Source: Ilex aquifolium (lineage: Eukaryota; Streptophyta; Magnoliopsida; Aquifoliales; Aquifoliaceae). Taken from it: DNA of 64,000 nucleotides. This document shows positions 44,816-56,431 of this stretch, in pieces. Below the pieces are notes generated by a model. It was not told the DNA's origin, did not search any database, and was given only the letters and a program-made list of their open reading frames with translations. Within the stretch, counting starts at the first letter, position 1; the number at the start of each line of letters is the position of its first letter. Position numbers and translations under genes: made by a program. The stretch lies in assembly GCA_951799425.1 (NCBI GenBank), contig OX637395.1, positions 10,456,451 through 10,520,450 of the forward strand. The letters are read 5' to 3'.

Positions 44816-45329
44816 TGATGGTGTAATTCTACGTAATCAACAGATATGCTGCGGCTAGATTTGTCCCTAGTGAAAACGATGTAAGACGAAGAGATTATAG
44901 TGGTTCACCGAGCTGCCGAGCTTGGCTAATCCACTCTGTAATGGAGATTCTGGCTCCTTTTTCTATATTGATTCTTCTCAAGATATTACAAAATTCTCTC
45001 CTCTACTGGGTTTTTTCTCTAGTATTTATCATCGTCCTCCTCCTCTAGGGGATCCCTCTCTCCGGAGATTGTCCCCTCTAATCGTGGGATCCTCCCCCAG
45101 GCCAAGGAGAAGATCCCGGGTTTTTGAGAGTCCTATGCCTAAAGTCACGGCCCAACCGTTGCCTTGAAGATGCCAGCTGTTTCCGGATGTCTTCATTGCG
45201 ACATTAGCCGTGGACTCTTTTTAGACTGAGCTCGGGTCTGGGTCCTCTGTATTACAGGATTCTAGACTGAGCTCCTTTACTGACCTACCGGGCTGAGGTA
45301 AACCTGGGCTTAATTTTCAGACATCATCA
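44816..45329 (-). repeat. Element B right LTR (5' LTR in sense orientation)
   Basis: 514 bp, TG...CA, one difference from the left LTR. Confidence 0.97.
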
Positions 45330-45334
45330 GAATT

Positions 45335-45561
45335 CTATATTATTTCTGATTACAAAGCTATCTTTAAATATACATCCTTGAGTAACAGACTCCACATATT
45401 ATGTATATCTTTAAAATATAAAAGTATTTGAAACAGAAACAAATCCCAAGATTTACGTTGCTCCTATTATCTTGTGTGTTGGTTGACCATTGCTAGGCTG
45501 TTCAACTTGAGAATCGGCTTCATCAGTTGGAGTAATTTCAGGATTTTCAAATGCTCCAATA
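45335..45561 (-). repeat. Copia right LTR, remaining 227 bp
   Basis: Continues the LTR broken at 31245. Together with 31220-31245 it restores the 253-bp length, and the 5-bp target duplication of the copia element follows at 45562-45566. Confidence 0.95.
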
Positions 45562-45566
45562 TCTTC

Positions 45567-48500
45567 CAAGTGCCGAACGTGTGACACCTAACGTTATACC
45601 GAACAAGTAATTAGGTGGCAGATTCAATTTGTTTGTATGTGGTCTCAGAGATATCATAGAAAGAGATATAAAGAGCTCCGTCTTCTGGGAGTGACATTCA
45701 GTGGTAGTAACAACCATTTCTTTGATAATGCCAACAAGAGGAATTTCTTCTTAACAGAATAACCCTCGACTGTGTAAGTCATGGTCATGTTCTTTGAGTA
45801 CTTGGGGGAACACTCCATATAGAGCAAACATTTGGAGGTAGACCGATCATTCTTCGGCCTTCGTTGACGAAATGGCCTCCTCGGAGTTGATAGGCTGCCA
45901 TCACCTAGTCGAGGTGAAAAACCACCATAGTAGTCTGTTTTCCTGGATTTGATCCCATCAATTGGGAAATTTTTCCCCTTGGGCCATCAGTGGTGAACCG
46001 ATGCTATAACAGTAGCTTGCCCAACATTTTCACACCCGTCGATTGTGAAAAGGAAACGAGCTTTGCCCAAGTTTGACAGTACTTTGCTGGGCGCATTAAG
46101 AAGAGAGAAAGAGACGAGCAAGATGGCTGCAAGCGCTTGCTGCTATGTGCTTATTCGAGGATGCCGAATAATTTCCATGAGTTCTATTAATGGCATCGAC
46201 TGAGAACTCTGAAGTGTATTAGATCTGCAAGATTACATTAAGGCCGAGAGGAGTACCACCATGGGCAAGCTGTGGTGTTCGAATACATACCCAAATGAAA
46301 ATCTCCATGGGGTGGCCGTTATTCCCACCAGTCTTTGATGAAAAGAATGATAATCCGCAAGAATAGATCATAAAATGATTTCTCAGACTAATCTGGGTGA
46401 GGGATCGACCACTTGGGACGACCATTAATGTTCATAAGTGAAATTGAACTTCTCAGATCTTCCACCCGAGCTCCATCTGTCCACTTGCTTGACCATGCTT
46501 AAATACTTTTGAGTTTGATCGGTGATGCCAATCACCTTATTCATTGATGCCGATTAGTGTACAACGGCTTCGACCACCATCTAAGTGATGCCGAGCACTT
46601 TTGTTTCCTCGGGGATATGGAGCTAATGTCGTACTTTGAGAGAATTCTAATGTCGGAGAGCCCGAGTGAAGATAGATCGACCATGTGATCGGCCCCGATT
46701 TGTTGCTGTACAACTGCCGAAGAAACGAATTTTGAGTTTCAAGTCTCTTGTATTGGTTTATGATTTACATCTGGACCATTTAACACCGCTCAGTGCATTG
46801 AAGTTGCTGGCCTCACGTCTAGTCCATTCGAAAGATTTCTAGGAGTAGTTGGTCTTTCTCAATGGCACCGAGGTACCCTGAATTTCAAGTTATGGCAGGA
46901 CCGAACGCCACTCCATGATCTACTCATATTTACCAACCATCTTTAGGTTGTACTGACTACGGGGAGGCAAAAACCAATCGAGCTCAAAACTTTAAACAGT
47001 AACTTCTGCAATACTGAAAAAGCAAAAACAGATGCATGCTTCTCTTTGTTTCTTGTTAGTCATAATATGTGAAATTGATCATCTATACTTTTTCTAGATT
47101 CATGAAGAATTTCTTTTGCACGAGGCCCACCTACAAGTGTCATGATTTTGGCCATCTAAGTGCTTGTGTTTTTTTTTTTTGGACAAGAAACGATAAAACC
47201 TAACAGTCAAACCAACTCAACCCCTTAAAAGGGAAGAGTTGGTTGACACTAATATACACACACACACCCCAAGACTTCCCCGATGTGGGAAGCCCCAGTC
47301 CCCCTACAGGGACCTTTAACCCATGGCACTTTGACCGGTGAAGGACCGGGAACACACCAAGGAAATGTCAGGGTGTACACACGCACACAGCTGTCACGGC
47401 AGCATTTTTTCTTTTTTTGGACAAGAAACGATAAAACCTAACAGTCAAACCAACTCAACCCCTTAAAAGGGAAGAGTTGGTTGACACTAATATACGCATA
47501 CAAGCCTTTGCTTACAGTAAGAATTGTCTTGACAAGTGATACGTGGTCCCCACCAAGTGAAATGGTCAGAGACTTGAAATCTGACTCAATTTACACAATT
47601 CTCATTTCAATCAGAAAGCATACAGATAGACCGAGCTATACGAATGAATTTCAAAACAAATACCAAACACGGTCCTTTTTTTTTTATCAGTTTACATTTT
47701 GCTCGTGCTACTAGTGGTCGAGACCAAGGGAGAGACCAACTAGCTTGTTTCTAAAGCCGTAGGCAAAGAAAGTAACATAACTGAGCGAATGGCATCATGT
47801 ATTGTGATAATACCGAGCAGTAGAGTGTAAGTTATCATGTGAAGTTGTGTATGGCATGAATTCCTTATGCATAGTCATATTTTTACGAACAAATAAGGGC
47901 AGTAAACTCCATGCGAGGGGATACAGTGAGCGACTGTGCAAAGTGCTTTCCAAAACTTCAAGAATTCTCGACACATCGGTTACAGGGCATGTCTTTGGTC
48001 TCCTCGACTTGGAGAAACTACCGATTAGAGCTCCAGGGAGCACTGAATAAGCAGTCCAAGATGACGGAAGGTTTCCGGGGTTGCTGGAAGTTTCCCAGGA
48101 ATCCTTCTGTTGTCTTCTTTATGACCATCAAAAGGTTTTTTAACTTTGAACATGAGTCCAGTCAATTCATGTGGATTAGAAAATACAGCATACATTGGCT
48201 TCGCCATCCTAGATGGTTGTCTCTGTTTCTTCGGACCATTCCTCACCAATGAAGGATCCCCTTGATGCCGACCAGTCCATTGTCCTCGGCGAACTGGAGC
48301 CCGACGGTCCAGTCAGAGAACTTTAATTACTTGCCCGGCTTACATAGCCAGACCATGACATCCTCATCTTAGCATACCATCTAGGAACTGCTCATGATGA
48401 ACGGAATTCCGAAGCAACAACGTTCTCGAGATATTTCGTTCACGCGAGGAAATCCGTAAGTTGAGAGCTTTTCCGGTGGTCAGCCTCACCCATGAACAAG

Positions 48501-48691
48501 AGACCTTGCTCGGTCTCTTCCCCTGAATGTTCTTTGCACCTAGCAGCACCCCATGTTTCGGCCTTGTTGTCTCGGTTAAAAAATGAAACTTAGAGTGTGC
48601 TGGCCCTGCTGGGTCAACGTCCATTTGATGGTGAGTTTGTTTGGGCTTAACACGAAATGGAATTAGAGGCAAAAGAAAATCACTTTACATA
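45567..48691 (-). other. Outer element internal segment between copia and element C
   Basis: About 3.1 kb without a recognisable gene. Words such as 'gatgccgag', 'gaccgag' and 'cttcggc' recur. Frames such as 46219-46425 and 48364-48672 (minus) are short and match nothing I know. It contains the duplicated segment described at 47168-47505. Confidence 0.5.
47168..47505 (-). repeat. Two near-identical 95-bp segments with T-rich starts, possible retroposon
   Basis: From 'ttttttggacaagaaacgat' through 'ggttgacactaatatac' the segment at about 47175-47263 repeats at about 47411-47497. On the minus strand each ends in a poly(A)-like tract, as SINE or LINE ends do. Between them is a segment with 'cccgatgtgggaag'. 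It could be a SINE-like insertion or a local duplication. Confidence 0.4.
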
Positions 48692-49404
48692 TGATGGTGT
48701 AAACCTTCGGGAATGAGCTATGGGATCGAAGTATTTTGTCTGGGTGATCTGTATAGGGCTTGATATGGTGTCTGAGCTACAAGGCCAATAAAGTGGTGGA
48801 TGAATGCTATATTTAACGACGTATAGTGTGTGAAAGATGGTAGAAATATAGTGGTTCACCGGCTAGTGAGCTCGGCTAGTCCACTCTCTAATGGAGGCTC
48901 TTACTCCCTTGTCTTTATTGATGAAAGTCGATGTGTTACAGTAGAATTATCCGGGTCTTAGGGTTTCTCCTCCTTCTCCCCCTTTGTGATGGAGGTTGCC
49001 TTCCCCTTTTATGGCCTCCTCCTTCCCTCTATCCCGGAATTACTTCCTTGATGAAGGGACCGTGCCCTATCTTTCTCCATAATTCCGGAGTTACCTAAAC
49101 TCCTTACGGCTGGCTTCAAATGGAGAGATCTTTGCCTTCTTTCGTGGGATTCTCCTTAGTTTTAGGAGGGGATCGTAGTTGAATACGGGTTTCATGTCTT
49201 GGATTGGTTCTACTTCCTTTATAACTGTATCCGTTGTCATCTTGCTGTCCATTCATCATTTCTCAACATGTGTCCCCGGCTGGGAGCTCTTAGCGCTGAC
49301 TAGATGAGCTCTGACCACTGCTGGATGAACTCTGCTTATTCTACCGGAGCTCCCGACCTGAGCTTATTTCCTGAGCTCGTGTCTATTTATTTTAGGCATC
49401 ATCA
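48692..49404 (-). repeat. Element C left LTR (3' LTR in sense orientation)
   Basis: 713 bp, related to the LTR of A and nearly identical to 61966-62678. Confidence 0.96.
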
Positions 49405-49419
49405 GTTGCCCCCCAGCTC
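49405..49419 (-). promoter_or_regulatory. Element C polypurine tract
   Basis: The minus strand reads GAGCTGGGGGGCAAC, ending at the left LTR. Confidence 0.85.
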
Positions 49420-49474
49420 TTGCCTTAAGCTGGCTTAGGTAAGGGCTGACCTGCATTCCAGACTGAGTTAAATA

Positions 49475-49583
49475 TTCACGTGGCTAGTACGTGACTTGGA
49501 GATTTTTGACGGTCTGCAGTAGTCATGACTTCTCCTCGATTCCCGCGCATGTCTCAGCCCACGTCCTTCAAGCTTTAAATACA
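49475..49583 (+). promoter_or_regulatory. Putative promoter of antisense gene 1 in element C
   Basis: CACGTG (49477-49482), TTCCCGCG (49540-49547) and TATA-like TTTAAATA (49574-49581) are in the same order and nearly the same spacing as in A. About 480 bp separate the TATA-like site from the ATG at 50061, as in A. Confidence 0.5.
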
Positions 49584-50060
49584 CAGAAACAGCTACATGA
49601 ACCGTTTTCTTCACACTGTTCATCTCCCTTACTGCTCCTCATCTCCATTTTCTCTGCGATTTCGGACCGTTTTACTTGAGCCTTTCTGCTTTCTTGCTTG
49701 AAATCGAATTCCCTGCCCTCGTTTCGAAGATTCGCATCGCCTCCTTCCTCCGATAGTGCTCCAGGCTTCCGTTCACAACTATTCCTGAGTTAGGTACGTC
49801 CTTTGCCCCTTTCTCTTCCCCCTTTTGCTCTGGATCCCTCGAATTCGAGGTGGTTGCTGCATTTCTGGGCTTTTCGATTCTTTTACTTTTGGAATCGTGA
49901 CCGTTGCTTAGCCCCCCTTCCTCATTTCGTTGATTGGAGCTCTATAGTTCACATCCTTGCCGTCGGGAGTTACTGTGCCGACCCAAGGGTTATCAAAGAG
50001 TGTCTGTCCTGTGCTCCTCTGCTTTACCGTTCCTTTAACCTTCCTTTTTCTCTTCCTAAC

Positions 50061-52681
50061 ATGTCTGCCTCTTCTGGAGCCACTCGCTCCTCTGTTTCAC
50101 TTTTAGGGTCTAGGTCAGCCGAAGAGGATTCCGAATTAGGGGAGGTAGGTGACGAGATAGATAACTTCCCTGGGGTGGAAGCCGTTGATTCTGTGGTTAA
50201 TACCGAAGAGCCTCCCTCAACGTCCCCCTCCCTGCCTCCTAAGCCAGACAAAGGCAAATGCAAGGTCAGTGGAGTTGGGGTTGAAGGGAAGACCACATAT
50301 TTGGGGCTTTCCTTTAAGCATGCCGAGTCTGTGGGCTACAGCAAAGAAGCCCCTGAGCTAATGAAAGTTTATAAGATTCGGTACGGCTTTCCTCCTGGGG
50401 TCGAACCCTGGTGCTCAGACAGATCAGTCTACTATGTAGAACAAGTACACAATAGGGTCTGCTTCTTTCTTGCCTTCTTTGATAACGGTCTTCGCTTTCC
50501 TCTGCACCCCTTCATCAAGGCTATTCTGCAACATTTCCATGTGTGCCCCTCCCAGATTTCCCCCAACTTCTATGGTGTCATGGCTGGTCTTCTAGTCATC
50601 TTTAGGAAACATAAACTTGGGCTTCCTAGTATTTCTTTGTTTTTGGAGCTCTTCAACGTTAAGCCGACCTCTGGAGGCTTCTTGTATGCCTCTAAGCGTG
50701 CCAACGCTAGGCAGCTTATCTCTAACATTCCGACCTCTCATAAGCACTGGAAGGAACACTTCTTTTTTGTCGGGGGCACCAATTGGGAGTATAATCCTGC
50801 TGATAAGACGGATACTCTCGGTATCCCAACAGCTTGGGCTGAACCAGACAACTTGCGTGAGTCTTTTCTCAAGTCAACTGAGCTCTAATCTGGAACTTGC
50901 AAACCTTTAGCCTTTTCCTTATTGGCACACTTTCTTTTTTCCAGGTGATCGTCTTGAGCTCAGCCCTGAGGATAAGCAAGTGCTAGAGGAGTTAGAGAAG
51001 ATCAAGCCAGAGAGGTACGCTGACCTGATTGAGTCACGAAATTTGGTGCGGCTAGGTCTGAGTCCTCCTGTGGTGACCTTGGCGATTCCATTATCGATTT
51101 TAGGGGCTGACGAAGGTACCTTCTTTCTTTTCCTCTTCGTTGCGCTTCCTTCCCTTCTTCTTCTTCTTACATCTTCCTACTCCCCCCAGACATTCCAGGT
51201 TCTTCTACCATGAAGTCTACTCCAGAAGAGCTCAAGGCCAAGGTGGATGAGCTGATGAAAGGTGGTAGATCCAGCAAGCGCAAGTCCCGGGTTAGTTCTG
51301 GGAGTGGTCCAGGTATCCGGGCTAAAATCCCCAGACTGGAGGTGCCTTCTCCCCCTTATGTAACTGAAGAACAGGTTCCAAGCAAGGCTCCGCCTTCCTC
51401 CTCTGGGACTCCACAAACCGCAATCCCCTCCTTCCCTCCAGTGGCTCCTTCTGAGTTGGCGTCTGCCCAAGAGGGGGGGCAGGCTTCCCCTTCTTCCACT
51501 GAGGTCGAGAAGGCTTTGAAATCCCGACCTCCAACCCAGAAATTTCAAATACAGTGCCTCGGGGAAGGTAATTGAGAAAAAAGGAGAAGATGAGGACTCC
51601 TTTTTTGACAACATGGACCTTGCTGCTGGAGCTCTTTCCTCTATTTTTTCTGAATCTGATGTCCTGAAGGCTGCTTCCATGCCCCTTGAGGAATCCATCT
51701 CTTCAGCTCTTCAGGGGGCGGCTGCTGTAAGTGCTGGCCCCTTTTCCTCTTTGCTTATTCGTATTTTGTGGTCTGATGTAATTTTATGTACTTTCTTTAT
51801 ATTCTCAGGCTGCCCTTCATACGAGAGGTCTGCTGCACCGAATCCTGTCTCAAGAGAGCTCCTTTAAGGTCTTGAAGACATATAAGGCCAAAATTTCCGA
51901 ATTGTCCGTTGAGAACGAAGGCCTTAGAACTCAGAATGAAGACCTCAGAGCTCAGGTGGAGAATCTCAAAGAGCAATCGATGAAGCAAGCTTCCGACCTT
52001 AAGCATACATTGACCGTCAAGGTCAGAGCTGAGGAAGGGGAGAAGAAAGCTCAGGACGAGCTGAGGCTGGTTAAGGAGGACCTGCAGCTTAAGGTTGAGG
52101 CGTGGACCAAGGCCAGCCAAGAGGCCTTTGACGCCAAGAAAGAGTTCAGCCAGGCCAAGCAAGACTATCTCGCCCTCAATGAAGCAAATGGCAAGCTCTG
52201 CGAGGAGCTTGAGGAGCAGAAAAACTTGGTCACACAGAAAGGCAAGGAGATTGCCGAGCTTAAGGATGAGGCCACCACTTTGTGGGCTACTGGATGGCTT
52301 GCTTTTAGGCGTAAAGCTATCAAAGCTTACCCAGATCTCGAATTCGATTTTCCTATCCCTACTGAGGAGGAAATGGAAGAATCTGACTCTAGTGGTGAGG
52401 AAGACACCTCAGCTCTTCCTCTTGGAGGTCTACTCCAAGATGCCTCTGCTTCCCCCTCTACTGTTCTTGCTGTGGCCTCATCTGCTGACCTGGTGACTGA
52501 GGCACTCGAACAAACATCATTGCCTGGTACGGCAGAGGCTCCTGGGGTCAGAGTTCCCGGAAATTCCACTCCTTCAGCATCAGGATCCTTGCCCCCTGAG
52601 CTCCTGGGTTCTGCTTCTCCTGCTGATGCTGTGTCTGCCGAGCTGCAGGGTCTTCTGTCCACTCCCCCTTCAGAAACTTAG
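50061..52681 (+). pseudogene. Antisense gene 1 of element C, four exons, frameshift in exon 3
   Basis: Exons 50061-50856, 50945-51115, 51190-51726 and 51809-52681; all donors GT and acceptors AG. Exon 1 is intact and shows the full core (RFPLHPFI near residue 145, CPSQISP, HWKEHFFFVGG, then IPTAW six codons before the intron). Exon 3 lacks 5 bp near 51517 compared with A ('gctttgaaatcccgacc' here), so the frame breaks and stops at 51575. Downstream coding, including the exon 4 coiled coil (SELSVENEGL, VKEDLQLKVE) and its acidic and Ala/Pro-rich tail, is preserved in frame. The lesion differs from that in A, so each was hit independently. Confidence 0.85.
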
Positions 52682-53857
52682 GTCTTTTTAATTGTAATTT
52701 CTTTGTAAAGAATTTTTGAGATGTAACTTTGACTTGGGCTAGGACCTTGTGCTACTTTGCGATCGTTCGTCATTTTGTTTTTTCATTGCTGGTTTATCAT
52801 ATTCATATGTCCCTTTGAATTTCAGCACATATATATTTTTGAATATATCTTTGAATTTCCGCACCTGTATGTATTCAACTTTGTATACTCCCCTTGCCTC
52901 CTTTTGCTTTGAGGGGTGCTATGCAGTTTTTGAAGCAAAATTACTAGATTTGAAGAAGACAGGAGGCTTGGTGCTATGCTCAACTGCTTCTCCTAAGCCT
53001 TTTAAGCTCAGTGGTTGGTACCCTAAGGATCCATTACTTATCCTTCTTCGTTCTGAGCTGCTTAGTCTGATATTCTGAACTGGCGTGCTCGTTCTGAGTT
53101 GCATAGCTTGTGCTCGTGAATTCCTGCTGAGCTATGCAGCTCTTCTTCTGAACATAAGAGCCCTTACTGCGCTTTTTTAGCTCTTTTTGTTATCTTAAGA
53201 GCTCCTTCTGAGCTACTTTGCTCTGTTGTCTGACCTTAAAGGTTATTTCTGAGCTTCATTGCTCTTTCGACGGATCCCTTTCTGGAATGAATAAAAATTT
53301 CGTTGCTCCAAAAAAATAGAAGACCTTCTTCTATGTTTTACCTCTCTTTTTCCCCCATCTTGTTTTGAGGGATGCTTCAGACCTTCTTTAGGCAAGGTTA
53401 TGAACTTTCAGAGGCTGTTGAGTTCCTTTGATGAATTCTTCTTCTCTAACGTGAGGAGGGCTCTTAGAATTGTAAGCCTTAAAGACTTGCTATACAAGTG
53501 TTCTGTTTTTGACTGGGCTGAGCTCAAATATGGAGGATACGTTGCTTGGTGGGGTCAGAATTTTTGTTGGTTGTTTTGAGTGCAAATAGGAGGGGTAGTA
53601 TCTGATTTCTTTTCCCGCGTTTTTCTCTCAACCGCTTCCCATAACCGCCACGTCTTTCCCCTTTCCATAACCGCAACCACTTTCCATAACCGTAGCCACT
53701 TTCCATAACCGTAGCCACTTTCCATAATTAAGAAACTAAACAGGCCACTTGATTCCCTCTTTCTTGGCTCTTAGTTTCCTGAAAAGCTCCCAAGTGCATG
53801 ACCTATTCTTGACTTTCTTCTTGATTTCTTGCGTCTTTTTCCTTACCAGCATTTTCG
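52682..53857. other. Spacer between antisense genes 1 and 2, element C
   Basis: No gene. Contains one copy of the segment that is duplicated in A (52890-53060), GAGCT/AGCTC short inverted repeats (53080-53270), and the 19-bp repeats upstream of gene 2. Confidence 0.65.
53636..53733 (+). repeat. 19-bp repeats upstream of antisense gene 2, element C
   Basis: TTTCCATAACCG(C/T)A-like units start at 53662, 53681, 53700 and 53719, with a fifth diverged copy before them. They lie about 125-220 bp before the ATG at 53858. The copy number differs from A. Confidence 0.65.
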
Positions 53858-54947
53858 ATGGCTGCTTCTGCATCTTCTTTGTTCCAGGAACGATCCTCCT
53901 TTGGAATCGAATGGAAGTGGCATTGTCGCTATCTGTTCCCTTCCATACTTGTATCTTCTGATTTGGTGGACATCAAAAAACGGTTTTTCCTTGATCTCGA
54001 CTTGCCTTTGCGAGTCTCTTCTTCCGACGAGCCTTGCAACTACCACCCCCGTGGGGAAGTTTGTTTCTTTGAAGGTGCTATGGACATGGGACTTCGCCTT
54101 CCCATTCATCCGGCCATTGGGCGAGTTCTTGCCTATTATGGCCTGTGCCCTTCTCGCCTTTCTCCACGAGGATGGGGTGCTATGGTAAGCTTCTTCTTGT
54201 TCTGCCGCCTGCATGCTCTTGGCAGGTTCCCCTTTGTCTCTGAGTTTCTATACTTCTTTGAGATTGAAGAAGATGATGCCCCCTGCTTCAGTTTCTTCCG
54301 TTGGAGGGATTTCAATTTACGCCCTTTGGTTCTAGATCTTCCCTCCAACCCTGAAGGGTGGTCTAAGCGTTTCTTCTTCGCTTCTGGAGAGGCTTGGAGG
54401 TCTCCTGAGGATCGCTGTCGTAAAGCTAGGATTCCTCGGTCCTGGAAGAGCTTCTCTTGTATTGGTAAGCTCGAGCATAGCTCTTTTGAGTATTTTCCTT
54501 TTAAAGATATGCTCTTATTATGTCCTTGCTGTGCAGATCCACCTGACCTGGGTTTACCAGGGATGGTGAATATCAACGAGTTGTTGTTTGTGGAGTCTAA
54601 GACTTATTCCGAGCTGATGACGAGCGCAAACCTCTATTTGCTTGGGGCTGAGGCTACTGAGTTTGAGTTTTCCACTATTCCTTACTCTTCCTGGACCTCT
54701 TTCTCTGATTCTGATGAGGACGGGGATTCTGACAAGGACGGAAACACCGTCACGAGTTCAAGGAAGCGTAAGAGGGATGATTCTCCTTCTCCTGACTCTC
54801 TGTCCACCATCTTCCTTACCTCCATTGGTCAGAAGCTTCTTGACTCGCTTCACAAGGCTGAGCAAGAAAGGGATGAGCTGCAAAAAAGAGAATGCTAGCC
54901 TGAAGGGAGAGGTTGCTGAGCTGAAAGCTGAACTTAAGAAAGACTAG
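53858..54947 (+). pseudogene. Antisense gene 2 of element C, two exons, frameshift near the end
   Basis: Exons 53858-54464 and 54537-54947 with a 72-bp GT-AG intron. Exon 1 (607 bp) is open and has the full core (RLPIHP, CPSRLSP, GWSKRFFF). In exon 2 the run 'caaaaaag' at 54881-54888 has one extra A compared with A ('ctgaagaaggag'), so the frame stops at 54898; the original end LKKD lies in the next frame, stop at 54947. Only the last part of the coiled coil is lost, so a shortened protein with core, acidic run and KRKR could still form. Confidence 0.85.
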
Positions 54948-55107
54948 GATTTTTGTTCCCTTGTATCTTTCTTTCTTTTCTTGAACGATGCCAGACTATG
55001 ACCCCTTTTTTTTTTATACTTTTCCGCACGTTTATTTTTTTGGATATTCTGAATTCTAGGTTGTTCATTTTTGAGTGTGCATGCCCTTATACGAGCTCTT
55101 GGTGTTC

Positions 55108-55290
55108 GGAACACGAACAGAAGATCATGTTTGCACTGACCTTAGTTCCTGACTAGTCCCAGAGATCAGACCACGAACATCGATGAAAACAGAAGATCAA
55201 GTTTGTGCTGACCTCAATTCCCAACTGATTTCCATAGGTCGCACCACGGGCGTTGATGGAAAACAAAATGTCATGTAGGTACTGACCTCA
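55108..55290. repeat. Tandem repeat of about 72 bp, element C
   Basis: Two to three diverged copies ('acagaagatca', 'actgacct', 'cgttgatgg') of the unit also seen in A at 7780-7968. Confidence 0.65.
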
Positions 55291-55391
55291 CTTCCCATAT
55301 GACTTTGTGAGTGCTCTCTGCCGTACTGGACATTTTAGGGTCTTCGAGGGTGTAGGCAGTGCATAAGGACCACTAGTCGCGGGGGAAAGAC

Positions 55392-55470
55392 TGTTGGTGT
55401 CTCCAAGAAGAGCTCGTTCTTTAATTTGACTTGTTGGTGTCTCCAAGAAGAGACTAGTCTTGAATTTTAC
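55392..55470. repeat. 39-bp repeat, two copies, element C
   Basis: 'gttggtgtctccaagaagag' occurs twice, as in A where there are three copies. Confidence 0.8.
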
Positions 55471-55479
55471 GAGCCTAGA

Positions 55480-56352
55480 AGCTTGTATGCGCCGAGGAGC
55501 TGTAGTACTCATCTTGCTTTTGGTAAGCTTGGAAGCTTATTATTTGTTTATGAGCTGGAGAGCTCATCTTGTATTTATAAGCTTTGAAGCTTATCGTTTG
55601 TTTATGAGCTGAGGAGCTCATCTTGTATTTATAAGCTTTGAAGCTTATCGTTTGTTTATGAGCTGAAGAGCTCATCTTGTATTTATAAGCTTTGAAGCTC
55701 ATCGTTTGTTTATGAGCTGAGGAGCTCATCTTATATTTATAAGCTTTGAAGCTCATCGTTTGTTTATGAGCTGAGGAGCTCATCTTATATTTATAAGCTT
55801 TGAAGCTTATCGTTTGTTTATGAGCTGAAGAGCTCATCTTGTATTTATAAGCTTTGAAGCTTATCGTTGGTTTATGAGCTGAAGAGCTCATCTTGTATTT
55901 ATAAGCTTTGAAGCTTATCGTTTGTTTATGAGCTGAAGAGCTCATCTTGTATTTATAAGCTTTGAAGCTCATCGTTTGTTTATGAGCTGAGGAGCTCATC
56001 GTTTGTTTATGAGCTGAGAAGCTCATCTTATATTTATAAGCTTTGAAGCTTATCGTTTGTTTATGAGCTGAAGAGCTCATCTTGTATTTATAAGCTTTGA
56101 AGCTCATCGTTTGTTTATGAGCTGAAGAGCTCATCTTGTATTTATAAGCTTTGAAGCTTATCGTTTGTTTATGAGCTGAAGAGCTCATCTTGTATTTATA
56201 AGCTTTGAAGCTCATCGTTTGTTTATGAGCTGAGGAGCTCATCTTATATTTATAAGCTTTGAAGCTTATCGTTTGTTTATGAGCTGAAGAGCTCATCTTG
56301 TATTTATAAGCTTTGAAGCTTATCGTTTGTTTATGAGCTTAAGAGCTCATCC
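55480..56352. repeat. 54-bp hairpin-rich tandem array, about 15 copies, element C
   Basis: Same unit as in A with small changes ('gagctgaagagctcatcttg', 'tttataagctttgaagctta'). One shortened unit lies near 55990. Because 54 is a multiple of three and this version lacks stop codons, the minus strand is open for 273 codons (56296-55475); this is the array read as protein, not a gene. Confidence 0.93.
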
Positions 56353-56431
56353 CTTTCCTTTGGAATCCATTGAAGGGTGAATAAAAGACTTGCTCTTTCT
56401 TATTCAAAAATAGCTATATTACAAGTAACAC

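Larger units (their letters stand above)
31246..45329 (-). mobile_element. Ty3/gypsy (Tat-type) LTR retrotransposon, element B
   Basis: Complete element of 14,084 bp nested in the copia right LTR. LTRs of 514 bp with one difference (about 0.2%), TG...CA, target duplication GAATT at 31241-31245 and 45330-45334. Same layout as A and C but a distinct family: its LTR sequence is different and its proteins differ by many residues. Both antisense genes are completely open. Gag-pol has two TAG codons. It is the youngest insertion in the window. Confidence 0.97.
26740..45561 (-). mobile_element. Ty1/copia LTR retrotransposon, split by element B
   Basis: Own length about 4.73 kb after removing element B. 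LTRs of 253 bp: left 26740-26992, right 31220-31245 plus 45335-45561. Target duplication TCTTC at 26735-26739 and 45562-45566. The primer-binding site next to the right LTR matches initiator tRNA-Met. Gene order gag, protease, integrase, RT, RNase H is the copia order. The LTRs differ at five positions (about 2%). In sense orientation the LTR starts TA rather than TG in both copies. Coding frames carry several stops and two frameshifts, so the element is dead. Confidence 0.95.

Noticed and set aside
45567..48691. Search for gag, env or integrase remains of the outer element
   Set aside because: Short frames only; no motif such as a zinc knuckle, YxDD or HHCC could be found by eye.
55475..56296. 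A 273-codon open frame on the minus strand with repeated SSSAHKQTISFKAYKYKM
   Set aside because: It is the 54-bp tandem array read in one frame; the unit length is a multiple of three and happens to lack stops. The same array in A has stops in this frame.
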